A stretch of 64,000 nt of DNA from Canna indica (Eukaryota > Streptophyta > Magnoliopsida > Zingiberales > Cannaceae), in the NCBI GenBank assembly GCA_034359265.1, contig CP136898.1:53805501-53869500 (forward strand), given 5' to 3'. The notes beneath the pieces were generated by a model. That model was not told the DNA's origin. It did no database searches and saw nothing but the letters and a program-made list of their open reading frames with translations. Each line of letters starts with the position of its first letter. Position 1 is the stretch's first letter. Positions 24,905 through 38,357 of this stretch are shown here, one piece after another. A program made the position numbers and the translations under genes.

Positions 24905-27900
24905 GTGAACGTTCTGGAGTCGGTCGGGACTTAGATTGCTGGGTGTTTCGAGCCGATACCCCGAAGTTCAATTAGTCAGCTTCGTTCAAGATTCTATTCG
25001 AAAAAATCTTGGAATTCATTGCATTAGTCTATCAAAAATAACTCGATTAACAAATTCTCCCATCACAGAGAATGTTCTGGAGTCGGTCGGGACTCAGATT
25101 TCTGGTCGTTTCGAGTCAATACCCCGAAGTTCAATTAGTCAGCTTCGTTCAAGATTCTATTCGAAAATTCTTGCAATTCTTTGCATCAGTCAGTCAAAAA
25201 TAACTCGATTAACAACTTATCCCATCACAGTGAATGTTCTGGAGTCGGTCGGGACTCAGATTGCTGGGCGTTTCTAGCCAATACCCCGAAGTTCAATCAG
25301 TCGGCTTCGTTCAAGATTCTATTCAAAAAATCTTGCAATTCTTTGCATTAGTCTGTCAAAAATAACTCGATTAACAACTTCTCCCATCACAGTGAATGTT
25401 CTGGAATCGCTCGGGACTCAGATTTCTGGTCGTTTCGAGTCGATACCTGAAAGTTCAATCAGTAGGCTTCATTCAGCAATCTGTTCGAAAAACCGTGTAA
25501 TTCTTTGCATTAGTCTGTCAAAAATAACTCGATTAACAACTTATCCCATCACAGTGAATGTTCTGGAGTTGCTCGGGACTCAGATTGCTGGGCGTTTCGA
25601 GCCAATACCCCGAAGTTCAATCAGTCGGCTTCGTTCAAGATTCTATTCAAAAAATCTTGCAATTCTTTGCATTAGTCTGTCAAAAATAACTCGATTAACA
25701 ACTTCTCCCATCACAGTGAATGTTCTGGAATCGCCCGGGACTCAGATTTCTGGTCGTTTCGAGTCGATACCTGAAAGTTCAATCAGTAGGCTTCATTCAG
25801 CAATCTGTTCGAAAAACCGTGTAATTCTTTGCATTAGTCTGTCAAAAATAACTCGATTAACAACTTATCCCATCACAGTGAATGTTCTGGAGTTGCTCGG
25901 GACTCAGATTGCTGGGCGTTTCGAGCCAATACCCCGAAGTTCAATCAGTCGGCTTCGTTCAAGATTCTATTCGAAAAATCTTGCAATTCTTTGCATTAGT
26001 TTGTCAAAAATAACTCGATTAACAACTTCTCCCATCACAGTGAATGTTCTGGAAGCGCCCGGGACTCAGATTTCTGGTCGTTTCGAGTCGATACCTGAAA
26101 GTTCAATCAGTAGGCTTCGTTCAGCATTCTGTTCAAAAAACTGTGTAATTCTTTGCATAAGTTTGTCAAAAATAACTCGATTAACAACTTATCCCGTCAT
26201 AGTGAATGTTCTGGAGTTGCTCGGGACTCAGATTGCTGGGCGTTTCGAGCCGATACTCCGAAGTTCAATCAGTCGGCTTCGTTCAAGATTCTATTCAAAA
26301 TATCTTGCAATTCTTTGCATTAGTTTGTCAAAAATAACTCGATTAACAACTTATCCCATCACAGTGAATGTTCTGGAGTTGCTCGGGACTCAGATTGCTG
26401 GGCGTTTCGAGCCGATACCCCGAAGTTCAATCAGTCGGCTTCGTTCAAGATTCTATTCGAAATATCTTGCAATTCTTTGCATCAGTCAGTCAAAAATAAC
26501 TCGATTAACAACTTATCCCATCACAGTGAATGTTCTGGAGTCGGTCGGGACTCAGATTGCTGGGCGTTTCTAGCCAATACCCCGAAGTTCAATCAGTCGG
26601 CTTCGTTCAAGATTCTATTCAAAAAATCTTGCAATTCTTTGCATTAGTCTGTCAAAAATAACTCGATTAACAACTTCTCCCATCACAGTGAATGTTCTGG
26701 AATCGCTCGGGACTCAGATTTCTGGTCGTTTCGAGTCGATACCTGAAAGTTCAATCAGTAGGCTTCATTCAGCAATCTGTTCGAAAAACCGTGTAATTCT
26801 TTGCATTAGTCTGTCAAAAATAACTCGATTAACAACTTATCCCATCACAGTGAATGTTCTGGAGTTGCTCGGGACTCAGATTGCTGGGCGTTTCGAGCCA
26901 ATACCCCGAAGTTCAATCAGTCGGCTTCGTTCAAGATTCTATTCAAAAAATCTTGCAATTCTTTGCATTAGTCTGTCAAAAATAACTCGATTAACAACTT
27001 CTCCCATCACAGTGAATGTTCTGGAATCGCCCGGGACTCAGATTTCTGGTCGTTTCGAGTTGATACCTGAAAGTTCAATCAGTAGGCTTCATTCAGCAAT
27101 CTGTTCGAAAAACCGTATAATTCTTTGCATTAGTCTGTCAAAAATAACTCGATTAACAACTTATCCCATCACAGTGAATGTTCTGGAGTTGCTCGGGACT
27201 CAGATTGCTGGGCGTTTCGAGCCAATACCCCGAAGTTCAATCAGTCGGCTTCGTTCAAGATTCTATTCGAAAAATCTTGCAATTCTTTGCATTAGTTTGT
27301 CAAAAATAACTCGATTAACAACTTCTCCCATCACAGTGAATGTTCTGGAAGCGCCCGGGACTCAGATTTCTGGTCGTTTCGAGTCGATACCTGAAAGTTC
27401 AATCAGTAGGCTTCGTTCAGCATTCTGTTCGAAAAACTGTGTAATTCTTTGCATAAGTTTGTCAAAAATAACTCGATTAACAACTTATCCCATCACAGTG
27501 AATGTTCTGGAGTTGCTCGGGACTCAGATTGCTGGGCGTTTCGAGCCGATACTCCGAAGTTCAATCAGTCGGCTTCGTTCAAGATTCTATTCAAAATATC
27601 TTGCAATTCTTTGCATTAGTTTGTCAAAAATAACTCGATTAACAACTTATCCCATCACAGTGAATGTTCTGGAGTTGCTCGGGACTCAGATTGCTGGGCG
27701 TTTCGAGCCGATACCCCGAAGTTCAATCAGTCGGCTTCGTTCAAGATTCTATTCGAAATATCTTGCAATTCTTTGCATTAGTCTGTCAACAATAACTCGA
27801 TTAACAAATTATCCCATCACAGTGAATGTTCTGGAGTCGGTCGGGACTCAGATTGCTGGGCGTTTCCAGCCAATGCCCCGAAGTTCAATCAGTCGGCTTC

Positions 27901-28469
27901 GTTCAAGATTCTATTCGAAATATCTTGCAATTCTTTGCATTAGTCTGTCAACAATAACTCGATTAACAACTTATCCCATCACAGTGAATGTTTTGGAGTC
28001 GGTCGGGACTCAGATTGCTGGGCGTTTCCAGCCAATGCCCCGAAGTTCAATCAGTCGGCTTCGTTCAAGATTCTATTCAAAAAATCTTGCAATTCTTTGC
28101 ATTAGTCTGTCAAAAATAACTCGATTAACAACTTCTTCCATCACAGTGAATGTTCTGGAATCGCCCGGGACTCAGATTTCTGGTCGTTTTGAGTCGATAC
28201 TTGAAAGTTCAATCAGTAGGCTTCGTTGAGCAATCTGTTCGAAAAACCGTGAAATTCTTTGCATTAGTCTGTCAAAAATAACTCGATTAACAACTTATCC
28301 CATCACAGTGAATGTTCTGGAGTTGCTCGGGACTCAGATTGCTGGGCGTTTCGAGCCAATACCCCGAAGTTCAATCAGTAGGCTTCGTTCAAGATTCTAT
28401 TCGAAATATCTTGCAATTCTTTGCATTAGTCTATCAAAAATAACTCGATTAACAACTTATCCCATCACA
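24905..28469 (+). repeat. Domain D 22-mer containing a 1296-bp tandem duplication
   Basis: The longest run without an M monomer, 3565 bp. After M (24905) and a (25068, whose phase point is mutated to GAGAATG) comes an 8-monomer unit b-(c-d)3-d at 25230-26525, repeated at 26526-27821. Both copies share GTTTCTAGCC in b, CTTCATTCAGC in c and GATACTCCG in the third d. Two b monomers with GCCAATGCCCCG (27822, 27984), a c and a d complete the block. Confidence 0.88.
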
Positions 28470-29926
28470 GTGAACGTTCTGGAGTCGGTCGGGACTTAGA
28501 TTGCTGGGCGTTTCGAGCGGATACCCCAAAGTTCAATTAGTCGGCTTCGTTCAAGATTCTATTCGAAAAAATCTTGGAATTCATTGCATTAGTCTATCAA
28601 AAATAACTCGATTAACAAATTCTCCCATCACAGTGAATGTTCTGGAGTCGGTCGAGACTCAGATTTCTGGTCGTTTCGAGTCGATACCCCGAAGTTCAAT
28701 CAGTCGGCTTCGTTCAAGATTCTATTCGAAAATTCTTGCAATTCTTTGCATCAGTCAGTCAAAAATAACTCGATTAACAACTTATCCCATCACAGTGAAT
28801 GTTCTGGAGTTGGTCAGGACTCAGATTGCTGGGCGTTTCCAGCCAATACCCCGAAGTTCAATCAGTCGGCTTCGTTCAAGATTCTATTCAAAAAATCTTG
28901 CAATTCTTTGCATTAGTCTGTCAAAAATAACTCGATTAACAACTTCTCCCATCACATTGAATGTTCTGGAATCGCCCGGGACTCAGATTTCTGGTCGTTT
29001 CGAGTCGATACCTGAAAGTTCAATCAGTAGGCTTCGTTCAGCAATCTGTTTGAAAAACCGTGTAATTCTTTGCATTAGTCTATCAAAAATAACTCGATTA
29101 ACAACTTATCCCATCACAGTGAATGTTCTGGAGTTGCTCGGGACTCAGATTGCTGGTCGTTTCGAGCCAATACCCCGAAGTTCAATCAGTCGGCTTCGTT
29201 CAAGATTCTATTCGAAAAATCTTGCAATTCTTTGCATTAGTCTATCAAAAATAACTCGATTAACAACTTCTCCCATCACAGTGAATGTTCTGGAGTCCCC
29301 GGGACTCAGATTTTCGATTGTTTCGAGTCGATACCCGAAAGTTCAATCAGTAGGCTTCGTTCAGCATTCTGTTCAAAACACCGTGTAATTCTTTGCATCA
29401 GTCTGTCAAAAATAACTCGATTAACAACTTATCCATCACAGTGAATGTTCTGGAGTCGGTCGGGACTCAGATTTCTGGTCGTTTCCAGCCGATACCCCGA
29501 AGCTCAATCAGTCGGCTTCGTTCAAGATTCTATTCGAAAAATCTTGCAATTCTTTGCATTAGTCTGTCAAAAATAACTCGATTAACAACTTATCCCATCA
29601 CAGTGAATGTTCTGGAATCGCCCGGGACTCAGATTTATGGTCGTTTCGAGTCGATACCTGAAAGTTCAATCAGTAGGCTTCGTTCAGCATTCTGTTCGAA
29701 AAACTGTGTAATTCTTTGCATTAGTCTGTCAAAAATAACTCGATTAACAACTTATCCTATCACAGTGAATGTTGTGGAGTTGCTCGGGACTCAGATTGCT
29801 GGGCGTTTCGAGTCGATACCCCGAAGTTCAATCAGTCGGCTTCGTTCAAGATTCTGTTCGAAATATCTTGCAATCCTTTGCATTAGTCTATCAAAAATAA
29901 CTCGATTAACAACTTATCCCATCACA
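28470..29926 (+). repeat. Domain D 9-mer with 160-bp monomer and an a'/b' chimera
   Basis: M-a-b-c-d-c*-(a'/b')-c-d, 1457 bp. c* (29281-29440) is 160 bp: it has both GAGTCCCCGGG and the shortened TTATCCATC. The next monomer (29441) begins as a' (ATTTCTGGTCG) and continues as b' (TTTCCAGCCGATACC, GAAGCTCAATC). It thus replaces two monomers of the related 10-mer with one. Confidence 0.88.
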
Positions 29927-31224
29927 GTGAACGTTCTGGAGTCGGTCGGGACTTAGATTGCTGGGCGTTTCGAGCCGATACCCCGAAGTTCAATTAGTCG
30001 GCTTCGTTCAAGATTCTATTCGAAAAAATCTTGGAATTCATTGCATTAGTCTATCAAAAATAACTCGATTAACAAATTCTCCCATCACAGTGAATGTTCT
30101 GGAGTCGGTCGGGACTCAGATTTCTGGTCGTTTCGAGTCGATACCCCGAAGTTCAATCAGTCGGCTTCGTTCAAGATTTTATTCGAAAATTCTTGCAATT
30201 CTTTGCATCAGTCAGTCAAAAATAACTCGATTAACAACTTATCCCATCACAGTGAATGTTCTGGAGTCGGTCGGGACTCAGATTACTGGGCATTTCCAGC
30301 CAATACCCCGAAGTTCAATCAGTCGGCTTCGTTCTAGATTCTATTCAAAAAATCTTGCAATTCTTTGCATTAGTCTGTCAAAAATAACTCGATTAACAAC
30401 TTCTCCCATCACAGTGAACGTTCTGGAGTCGGTCGGGACTTAGATTGCTGGGCGTTTCGAGCTGATACCCCGAAGTTCAATTAGTCGGCTTCGTTCAAGA
30501 TTCTATTCGAAAAAATCTTGGAATTCATTGCATTAGTCTATCAAAAATAACTCGATTAACAAATTCTCCCATCACAGTGAATATTCTGGAGTCGGTCAGG
30601 ACTCAGATTTCTGGTCGTTTCGAGTCGATACCCCGAAGTTCAATTAGTCGGCTTCGTTCAAGATTCTATTCGAAAATTCTTGCAATTCTTTGCATCAGTC
30701 AGTCAAAAATAACTCGATTAACAACTTATCCCATCACAGTGAATGTTCTGGAGTCGGTCGGGACTCAGATTGCTGGGCGTTTCCAGCCAATACCCCGAAG
30801 TTCAATCAGTCGGCTTCGTTCAAGATTCTATTCAAAAAATCTTGCAATTCTTTGCATTAGTCTGTCAAAAATAACTCGATTAACAACTTCTCCCATCACA
30901 GTGAATGTTCTGGAATCGCCCGGGACTCAGATTTCTGGTCATTTCGAGTCGATACCTGAAAGTTCAATCAGTAGGCTTCGTTCAGCAATCTGTTCGAAAA
31001 ACCGTGTAATTCTTTGCATTAGTCTGTCAAAAATAACTCGATTAACAACTTATCCCATCACAGTGAATGTTCTGGAGTTGCTCGGGACTCAGATTGCTGG
31101 GCGTTTCGAGCCAATACCCCGAAGTTCAATCAGTCGGCTTCGTTCAAGATTCTATTCGAAATATCTTGCAATTCTTTGCATTAGTCTATCAAAAATAACT
31201 CGATTAACAACTTATCCCATCACA
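29927..31224 (+). repeat. Domain D 1298-bp 8-mer (3-mer + 5-mer), copy 1
   Basis: M-a-b followed by M-a-b-c-d. The second M (30414) reads GAGCTGATACC and its a monomer begins GAATATTCTGG. Two M monomers make the total 1298 bp. GATTACTGGGCATTTCC in the first b is private to this copy. Confidence 0.88.
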
Positions 31225-32843
31225 GTGAACGTTCTGGAGTCGGTCGGGACTTAGATTGCTGGGCGTTTCGAGCGGATACCCCAAAGTTCAATTAGTCGGC
31301 TTCGTTCAAGATTCTATTCGAAAAAATCTTGGAATTCATTGCATTAGTCTATCAAAAATAACTCGATTAACAAATTCTCCCATCACAGTGAATGTTCTGG
31401 AGTCGGTCGAGACTCAGATTTCTGGTCGTTTCGAGTCGATACCCCGAAGTTCAATCAGTCGGCTTCGTTCAAGATTCTATTCGAAAATTCTTGCAATTCT
31501 TTGCATCAGTCAGTCAAAAATAACTCGATTAACAACTTATCCCATCACAGTGAATGTTCTGGAGTCGGTCAGGACTCAGATTGCTGGGCGTTTCCAGCCA
31601 ATACCCCGAAGTTCAATCAGTCGGCTTCGTTCAAGATTCTATTCAAAAAATCTTGCAATTCTTTGCATTAGTCTGTCAAAAATAACTCGATTAACAACTT
31701 CTCCCATCACAGTGAATGTTCTGGAATCGCCCGGGACTCTGATTTCTGGTCGTTTTGAGTCGATACCTGAAAGTTCAATCAGTAGGCTTCGTTCAGCAAT
31801 CTGTTCGAAAAACCGTGTAATTCTTTGCATTAGTCTATCAAAAATAACTCGATTAACAACTTATCCCATCACAGTGAATGTTCTGGAGTTGCTCGAGACT
31901 CAGATTGCTGGTCGTTTCGAGCCAATACCCCGAAGTTCAATCAGTCGGCTTCGTTCAAGATTCTATTCGAAAAATCTTGCAATTCTTTGCATTAGTCTAT
32001 CAAAAATAACTCGATTAACAACTTCTCCCATCACAGTGAATGTTCTGGAGTCCCCGGGACTCAGATTTTCGGTCGTTTCGAGTCGATACCCGAAAGTTCA
32101 ATCAGTAGGCTTCGTTCAGCATTCTGTTCAAAACACCGTGTAATTCTTTGCATCAGTCTGTCAAAAATAACTCGATTAACAACTTATCCATCACAGTGAA
32201 TGTTCTGGAGTCGGTCGGTACTCAGATTTCTGGTCGTTTCGAGTCGATTCCCCGAAGTTCAATCTGTCGGCTTCGTTCAAGATTATATTCAAAAAATCTT
32301 GCAATTCTTTGCATCAGTCAGTCAAAAATAACTCGATTAACAACTTATCCCATCACAGTGAATGTTCTGGAGTCGGTCGGGACTCAGATTGCTGGGCGTT
32401 TCCAGCCGATACCCCGAAGCTCAATCAGTCGGCTTCGTTCAAGATTCTATTCGAAAAATCTTGCAATTCTTTGCATTAGTCTGTCAAAAATAACTCGATT
32501 AACAACTTATCCCATCACAGTGAATGTTCTGGAATCGCCCGGGACTCAGATTTATGGTCGTTTCGAGTCGATACCTGAAAGTTCAATCAGTAGGCTTCGT
32601 TCAGCATTCTGTTCGAAAAACTGTGTAATTCTTTGCATTAGTCTGTCAAAAATAACTCGATTAACAACTTATCCTATCACAGTGAATGTTGTGGAGTTGC
32701 TCGGGACTCAGATTGCTGGGCGTTTCGAGTCGATACCCCGAAGTTCAATCAGTCGGCTTCGTTCAAGATTCTGTTCGAAATATCTTGCAATTCTTTGCAT
32801 TAGTCTATCAAAAATAACTCGATTAACAACTTATCCCATCACA
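31225..32843 (+). repeat. Domain D 10-mer with 160-bp c*, copy 1
   Basis: M-a-b-c-d-c*-a'-b'-c-d, 1619 bp. c* (32036-32195) carries the same two single-base losses as the monomer at 29281. M reads GAGCGGATACCCCAAAG, shared with 28470. This is the Q-type order of domain C with one further base lost. Confidence 0.9.
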
Positions 32844-34141
32844 GTGAACGTTCTGGAGTCGGTCGGGACTTAGATTGCTGGGCGTTTCGAGCCGATACCC
32901 CGAAGTTCAATTAGTCGGCTTCGTTCAAGATTCTATTCGAAAAAATCTTGGAATTCATTGCATTAGTCTATCAAAAATAACTCGATTAACAAATTCTCCC
33001 ATCACAGTGAATGTTCTGGAGTCGGTCGGGACTCAGATTTCTGGTCGTTTCGAGTCGATACCCCGAAGTTCAATCAGTCGGCTTCGTTCAAGATTTTATT
33101 CGAAAATTCTTGCAATTCTTTGCATCAGTCAGTCAAAAATAACTCGATTAACAACTTATCCCATCACAGTGAATGTTCTGGAGTCGGTCGGGACTCAGAT
33201 TGCTGGGCGTTTCCAGCCAATACCCCGAAGTTCAATCAGTCGGCTTCGTTCTAGATTCTATTCAAAAAATCTTGCAATTCTTTGCATTAGTCTGTCAAAA
33301 ATAACTCGATTAACAACTTCTCCCATCACAGTGAACGTTCTGGAGTCGGTCGAGACTTAGATTGCTGGGCGTTTCGAGCTGATACCCCGAAGTTCAATTA
33401 GTCGGCTTCGTTCAAGATTCTATTCGAAAAAATCTTGGAATTCATTGCATTAGTCTATCAAAAATAACTCGATTAACAAATTCTCCCATCACAGTGAATA
33501 TTCTGGAGTCGGTCGGGACTCAGATTTCTGGTCGTTTCGAGTCGATACCCCGAAGTTCAATTAGTCGGCTTCGTTCAAGATTCTATTCGAAAATTCTTGC
33601 AATTCTTTGCATCAGTCAGTCAAAAATAACTCGATTAACAACTTATCCCATCACAGTGAATGTTCTGGAGTCGGTCGGGACTCAGATTGCTGGGCGTTTC
33701 CAGCCAATACCCCGAAGTTCAATCAGTCGGCTTCGTTCAAGATTCTATTCAAAAAATCTTGCAATTCTTTGCATTAGTCTGTCAAAAATAACTCGATTAA
33801 CAACTTCTCCCATCACAGTGAATGTTCTGGAATCGCCCGGGCCTAAGATTTCTGGTCGTTTCGAGTCGATACCTGAAAGTTCAATCAGTAGGCTTCGTTC
33901 TGCATTCTGTTCGAAAAACTGTGTAATTCTTTGCATTAGTCTGTCAAAAATAACTCGATTAACAACTTATCCTATCACAGTGAATGTTGTGGAGTTGCTC
34001 GGGACTCAGATTGCTGGGCGTTTCGAGTCGATACCCCGAAGTTCAATCAGTCGGCTTCGTTCAAGATTCTGTTCGAAATATCTTGCAATTCTTTGCATTA
34101 GTCTATCAAAAATAACTCGATTAACAACTTATCCCATCACA
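32844..34141 (+). repeat. Domain D 1298-bp 8-mer, copy 2
   Basis: M-a-b then M-a-b-c-d. The b of the 3-mer reads GTTCTAGATTC. The c monomer reads GGGCCTAAGATTTC and CTTCGTTCTGCATTC, the latter shared with copy 3. Confidence 0.9.
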
Positions 34142-35439
34142 GTGAACGTTCTGGAGTCGGTCGGGACTTAGATTGCTGGGCGTTTCGAGCCGATACCCCG
34201 AAGTTCAATTAGTCGGCTTCGTTCAAGATTCTATTCGAAAAAATCTTGGAATTCATTGCATTAGTCTATCAAAAATAACTCGATTAACAAATTCTCCCAT
34301 CACAGTGAATGTTCTGGAGTCGGTCGGGACTCAGATTTCTGGTCGTTTCGAGTCGATACCCCGAAGTTCAATCAGTCGGCTTCGTTCAAGATTTTATTCG
34401 AAAATTCTTGCAATTCTTTGCATCAGTCAGTCAAAAATAACTCGATTAACAACTTATCCCATCACAGTGAATGTTCTGGAGTCGGTCGGGACTCAGATTG
34501 CTGGGCGTTTCAAGCCAATACCCCGAAGTTCAATCAGTCGGCTTCGTTCTAGATTCTATTCAAAAAATCTTGCAATTCTTTGCATTAGTCTGTCAAAAAT
34601 AACTCGATTAACAACTTCTCCCATCACAGTGAACGTTCTGGAGTCGGTCGGGACTTAGATTGCTGGGCGTTTCGAGCTGATACCCCGAAGTTCAATTAGT
34701 CGGCTTCGTTCAAGATTCTATTCGAAAAAATCTTGGAATTCATTGCATTAGTCTATCAAAAATAACTCGATTAACAAATTCTCCCATCACAGTGAATATT
34801 CTGGAGTCGGTCGGGACTCAGATTTCTGGTCGTTTCGAGTCGATACCCCGAAGTTCAATTAGTCGGCTTCGTTCAAGATTCTATTCAAAAAATCTTGCAA
34901 TTCTTTGCATTAGTCTGTCAAAAATAACTCGATTAACAACTTATCCCATCACAGTGAATGTTCTGGAGTCGGTCGGGACTCAGATTGCTGGGCGTTTCCA
35001 GCCAATACCCCGAAGTTCAATCAGTCGGCTTCGTTCAAGATTCTATTCAAAAAATCTTGCAATTCTTTGCATTAGTCTGTCAAAAATAACTCGATTAACA
35101 ACTTCTCTCATCACAGTGAATGTTCTGGAATCGCCCGGGACTCAGATTTCTGGTCGTTTCGAGTCGATACCTGAAAGTTCAATCAGTAGGCTTCGTTCTG
35201 CATTCTGTTCAAAAAACTGTGTAATTCTTTGCATTAGTCTGTCAAAAATAACTCGATTAACAACTTATCCTATCACAGTGAATGTTGTGGAGTTGCTCGG
35301 GACTCAGATTGCTGGGCGTTTCGAGTCGATACCCCGAAGTTCAATCAGTCGGCTTCGTTCAAGATTCTGTTCGAAATATCTTGCAATTCTTTGCATTAGT
35401 CTATCAAAAATAACTCGATTAACAACTTATCCCATCACA
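34142..35439 (+). repeat. Domain D 1298-bp 8-mer, copy 3
   Basis: Same order as 32844-34141 at an offset of 1298 bp. Differences include GTTTCAAGCC in the first b and a second a monomer that ends in CATTAGTCTGTC, as b does, instead of CATCAGTCAGTC. AACTTCTCTCATC in the next c is shared with the block at 35927. Confidence 0.9.
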
Positions 35440-35926
35440 GTGAACGTTCTGGAGTCGGTCGGGACTTAGATTGCTGGGCGTTTCGAGCCGATACCCCGAA
35501 GTTCAATTAGTCGGCTTCGTTCAAGATTCTATTCGAAAAAATCTTGGAATTCATTGCATTAGTCTATCAAAAATAACTCGATTAACAAATTCTCCCATCA
35601 CAGTGAATGTTCTGGAGTCGGTCGGGACTCAGATTTCTGGTCGTTTCGAGTCGATACCCCGAAGTTCAATCAGTCGGCTTCGTTCAAGATTTTATTCGAA
35701 AATTCTTGCAATTCTTTGCATCAGTCAGTCAAAAATAACTCGATTAACAACTTATCCCATCACAGTGAATGTTCTGGAGTCGGTCGGGACTCAGATTGCT
35801 GGGCGTTTCCAGCCAATACCCCGAAGTTCAATCAGTCGGCTTCGTTCTAGATTCTATTCAAAAAATCTTGCAATTCTTTGCATTAGTCTGTCAAAAATAA
35901 CTCGATTAACAACTTCTCCCATCACA
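35440..35926 (+). repeat. Domain D 3-mer (n=0), start of a fourth 1298-bp unit
   Basis: M-a-b with AGATTTTATTCG in a and GTTCTAGATTC in b, as in copies 2 and 3. The following block (35927) begins like their 5-mer, so the series continues but its tail has been expanded. Confidence 0.88.
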
Positions 35927-38357
35927 GTGAACGTTCTGGAGTCGGTCGGGACTTAGATTGCTGGGCGTTTCGAGCTGATACCCCGAAGTTCAATTAGTCG
36001 GCTTCGTTCAAGATTCTATTCGAAAAAATCTTGGAATTCATTGCATTAGTCTATCAAAAATAACTCGATTAACAAATTCTCCCATCACAGTGAATATTCT
36101 GGAGTCGGTCGGGACTCAGATTTCTGGTCGTTTCGAGTCGATACCCCGAAGTTCAATTAGTCGGCTTCGTTCAAGATTCTATTCAAAAAATCTTGCAATT
36201 CTTTGCATTAGTCTGTCAAAAATAACTCGATTAACAACTTATCCCATCACAGTGAATGTTCTGGAGTCGGTCGGGACTCAGATTGCTGGGCGTTTCCAGC
36301 CAATACCCCGAAGTTCAATCAGTCGGCTTCGTTCAAGATTCTATTCAAAAAATCTTGCAATTCTTTGCATTAGTCTGTCAAAAATAATTCGATTAACAAC
36401 TTCTCTCATCACAGTGAATGTTCTGGAATCGCCCGGGACTCAGATTTCTGGTCGTTTCGAGTCGATACCTGAAAGTTCAATCAGTAGGCTTCGTTCTGCA
36501 TTCTGTTCGAAAAACTGTGTAATTCTTTGCATTAGTCTGTCAAAAATAACTCGATTAACAACTTATCCCATCACAGTGAATGTTCTGGAGTTGCTCGGGA
36601 CTCAGATTGCTGGGCGTTTCGAGCCAATACCCCGAAGTTCAATCAGTCGGCTTCGTTCAAGATTCTATTCGAAAAATCTTGCAATTCTTTGCATTAGTTT
36701 GTCAAAAATAACTCGATTAACAACTTCTCCCATCACAGTGAATGTTCTGGAAGCGCCCGGGACTCAGATTTCTGGTCGTTTCGAGTCGATACCTGAAAGT
36801 TCAATCAGTAGGCTTCGTTCAGCATTCTGTTAGAAAAACTATGTAATTCTTTGCATTAGTTTGTCAAAAATAACTCGATTAACAACTTATCCCATCACAG
36901 TGAATGTTCTGGAGTTGCTCGGGACTCAGATTGCTGGGCGTTTTGAGCCGATACCCCGAAGTTCAATCAGTCGGCTTCGTTCAAGATTCTATTCGAAATA
37001 TCTTGCAATTCTTTGCATTAGTCTGTCAACAATAACTCGATTAACAACTTATCCCATCACAGTGAATGTTCTGGAGTCGGTCGGGACTCAGATTGCTGGG
37101 CGTTTCCAGCCAATACCCCGAAGTTCAATCAGTCGGCTTCGTTCAAGATTCTATTCGAAAAATCTTGCAATTCTTTGCATTAGTTTGTCAAAAATAACTC
37201 GATTAACAACTTCTCCCATCACAGTGAATGTTCTGGAAGCGCCCGGGACTCAGATTTCTGGTCGTTTCGAGTCGATACCTGAAAGTTCAATCAGTAGGCT
37301 TCGTTCAGCATTCTGTTCGAAAAACTGTGTAATTCTTTGCATTAGTTTGTCAAAAATAACTCGATTAACAACTTATCCCATCACAGTGAATGTTCTGGAG
37401 TTGCTCGGGACTCAGATTGCTGGGCGTTTCGAGCCAATACCCCGAAGTTCAATCAGTCGACTTCGTTCAAGATTCTATTCGAAAAATCTTGCAATTCTTT
37501 GCATTAGTTTGTCAAAAATAACTCGATTAACAACTTCTCCCATCACAGTGAATGTTCTGGAAGCGCCCGGGACTCAGATTTCTGGTCGTTTCGAGTCGAT
37601 ACCTGAAAGTTCAATCAGTAGGCTTCGTTCAGCATTCTGTTAGAAAAACTATGTAATTCTTTGCATTAGTTTGTCAAAAATAACTCGATTAACAACTTAT
37701 CCCATCACAGTGAATGTTCTGGAGTTGCTCGGGACTCAGATTGCTGGGCGTTTCGAGCCGATACCCCGAAGTTCAATCAGTCGGCTTCGTTCAAGATTCT
37801 ATTCGAAATATCTTGCAATTCTTTGCATTAGTCTGTCAACAATAACTCGATTAACAACTTATCCCATCACAGTGAATGTTCTGGAGTCGGTCGGGACTCA
37901 GATTGCTGGGCGTTTCCAGCCAATGCCCCGAAGTTCAATCAGTCGGCTTCGTTCAAGATTCTATTCAAAAAATCTTGCAATTCTTTGCATTAGTCTGTCA
38001 AAAATAACTCGATTAACAACTTCTCCCATCACAGTGAATGTTCTGGAATCGCCCGGGACTCAGATTTCTGGTCGTTTTGAGTCGATACCTGAAAGTTCAA
38101 TCAGTAGGCTTCGTTGAGCAATCTGTTCGAAAAACCGTGTAATTCTTTGCATTAGTCTGTCAAAAATAACTCGATTAACAACTTATCCCATCACAGTGAA
38201 TGTTCTGGAGTTGCTCGGGACTCAGATTGCTGGGCGTTTCGAGCCAATACCCCGAAGTTCAATCAGTCGGCTTCGTTCAAGATTCTATTCGAAATATCTT
38301 GCAATTCTTTGCATTAGTCTATCAAAAATAACTCGATTAACAACTTATCCCATCACA
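35927..38357 (+). repeat. Domain D 15-mer with an 810-bp internal duplication
   Basis: M-a-b-c-d-c-d-b-c-d-c-d-b-c-d, 2431 bp. The stretch from 36576 recurs 810 bp (five monomers) later at 37386. Both copies share CTGTTAGAAAAACTATG in class c and TCAACAATAAC in class d. It is the 5-mer head expanded by extra d-c-d-b-c type units. Confidence 0.87.

Noticed and set aside
31639..31830. 63-codon minus-strand open frames (also 33745-33936, 43796-43987, 46551-46742, 49306-49497, 50440-50631)
   Set aside because: Slightly longer than one monomer on the reverse strand; chance openings between stops that recur with the repeat.
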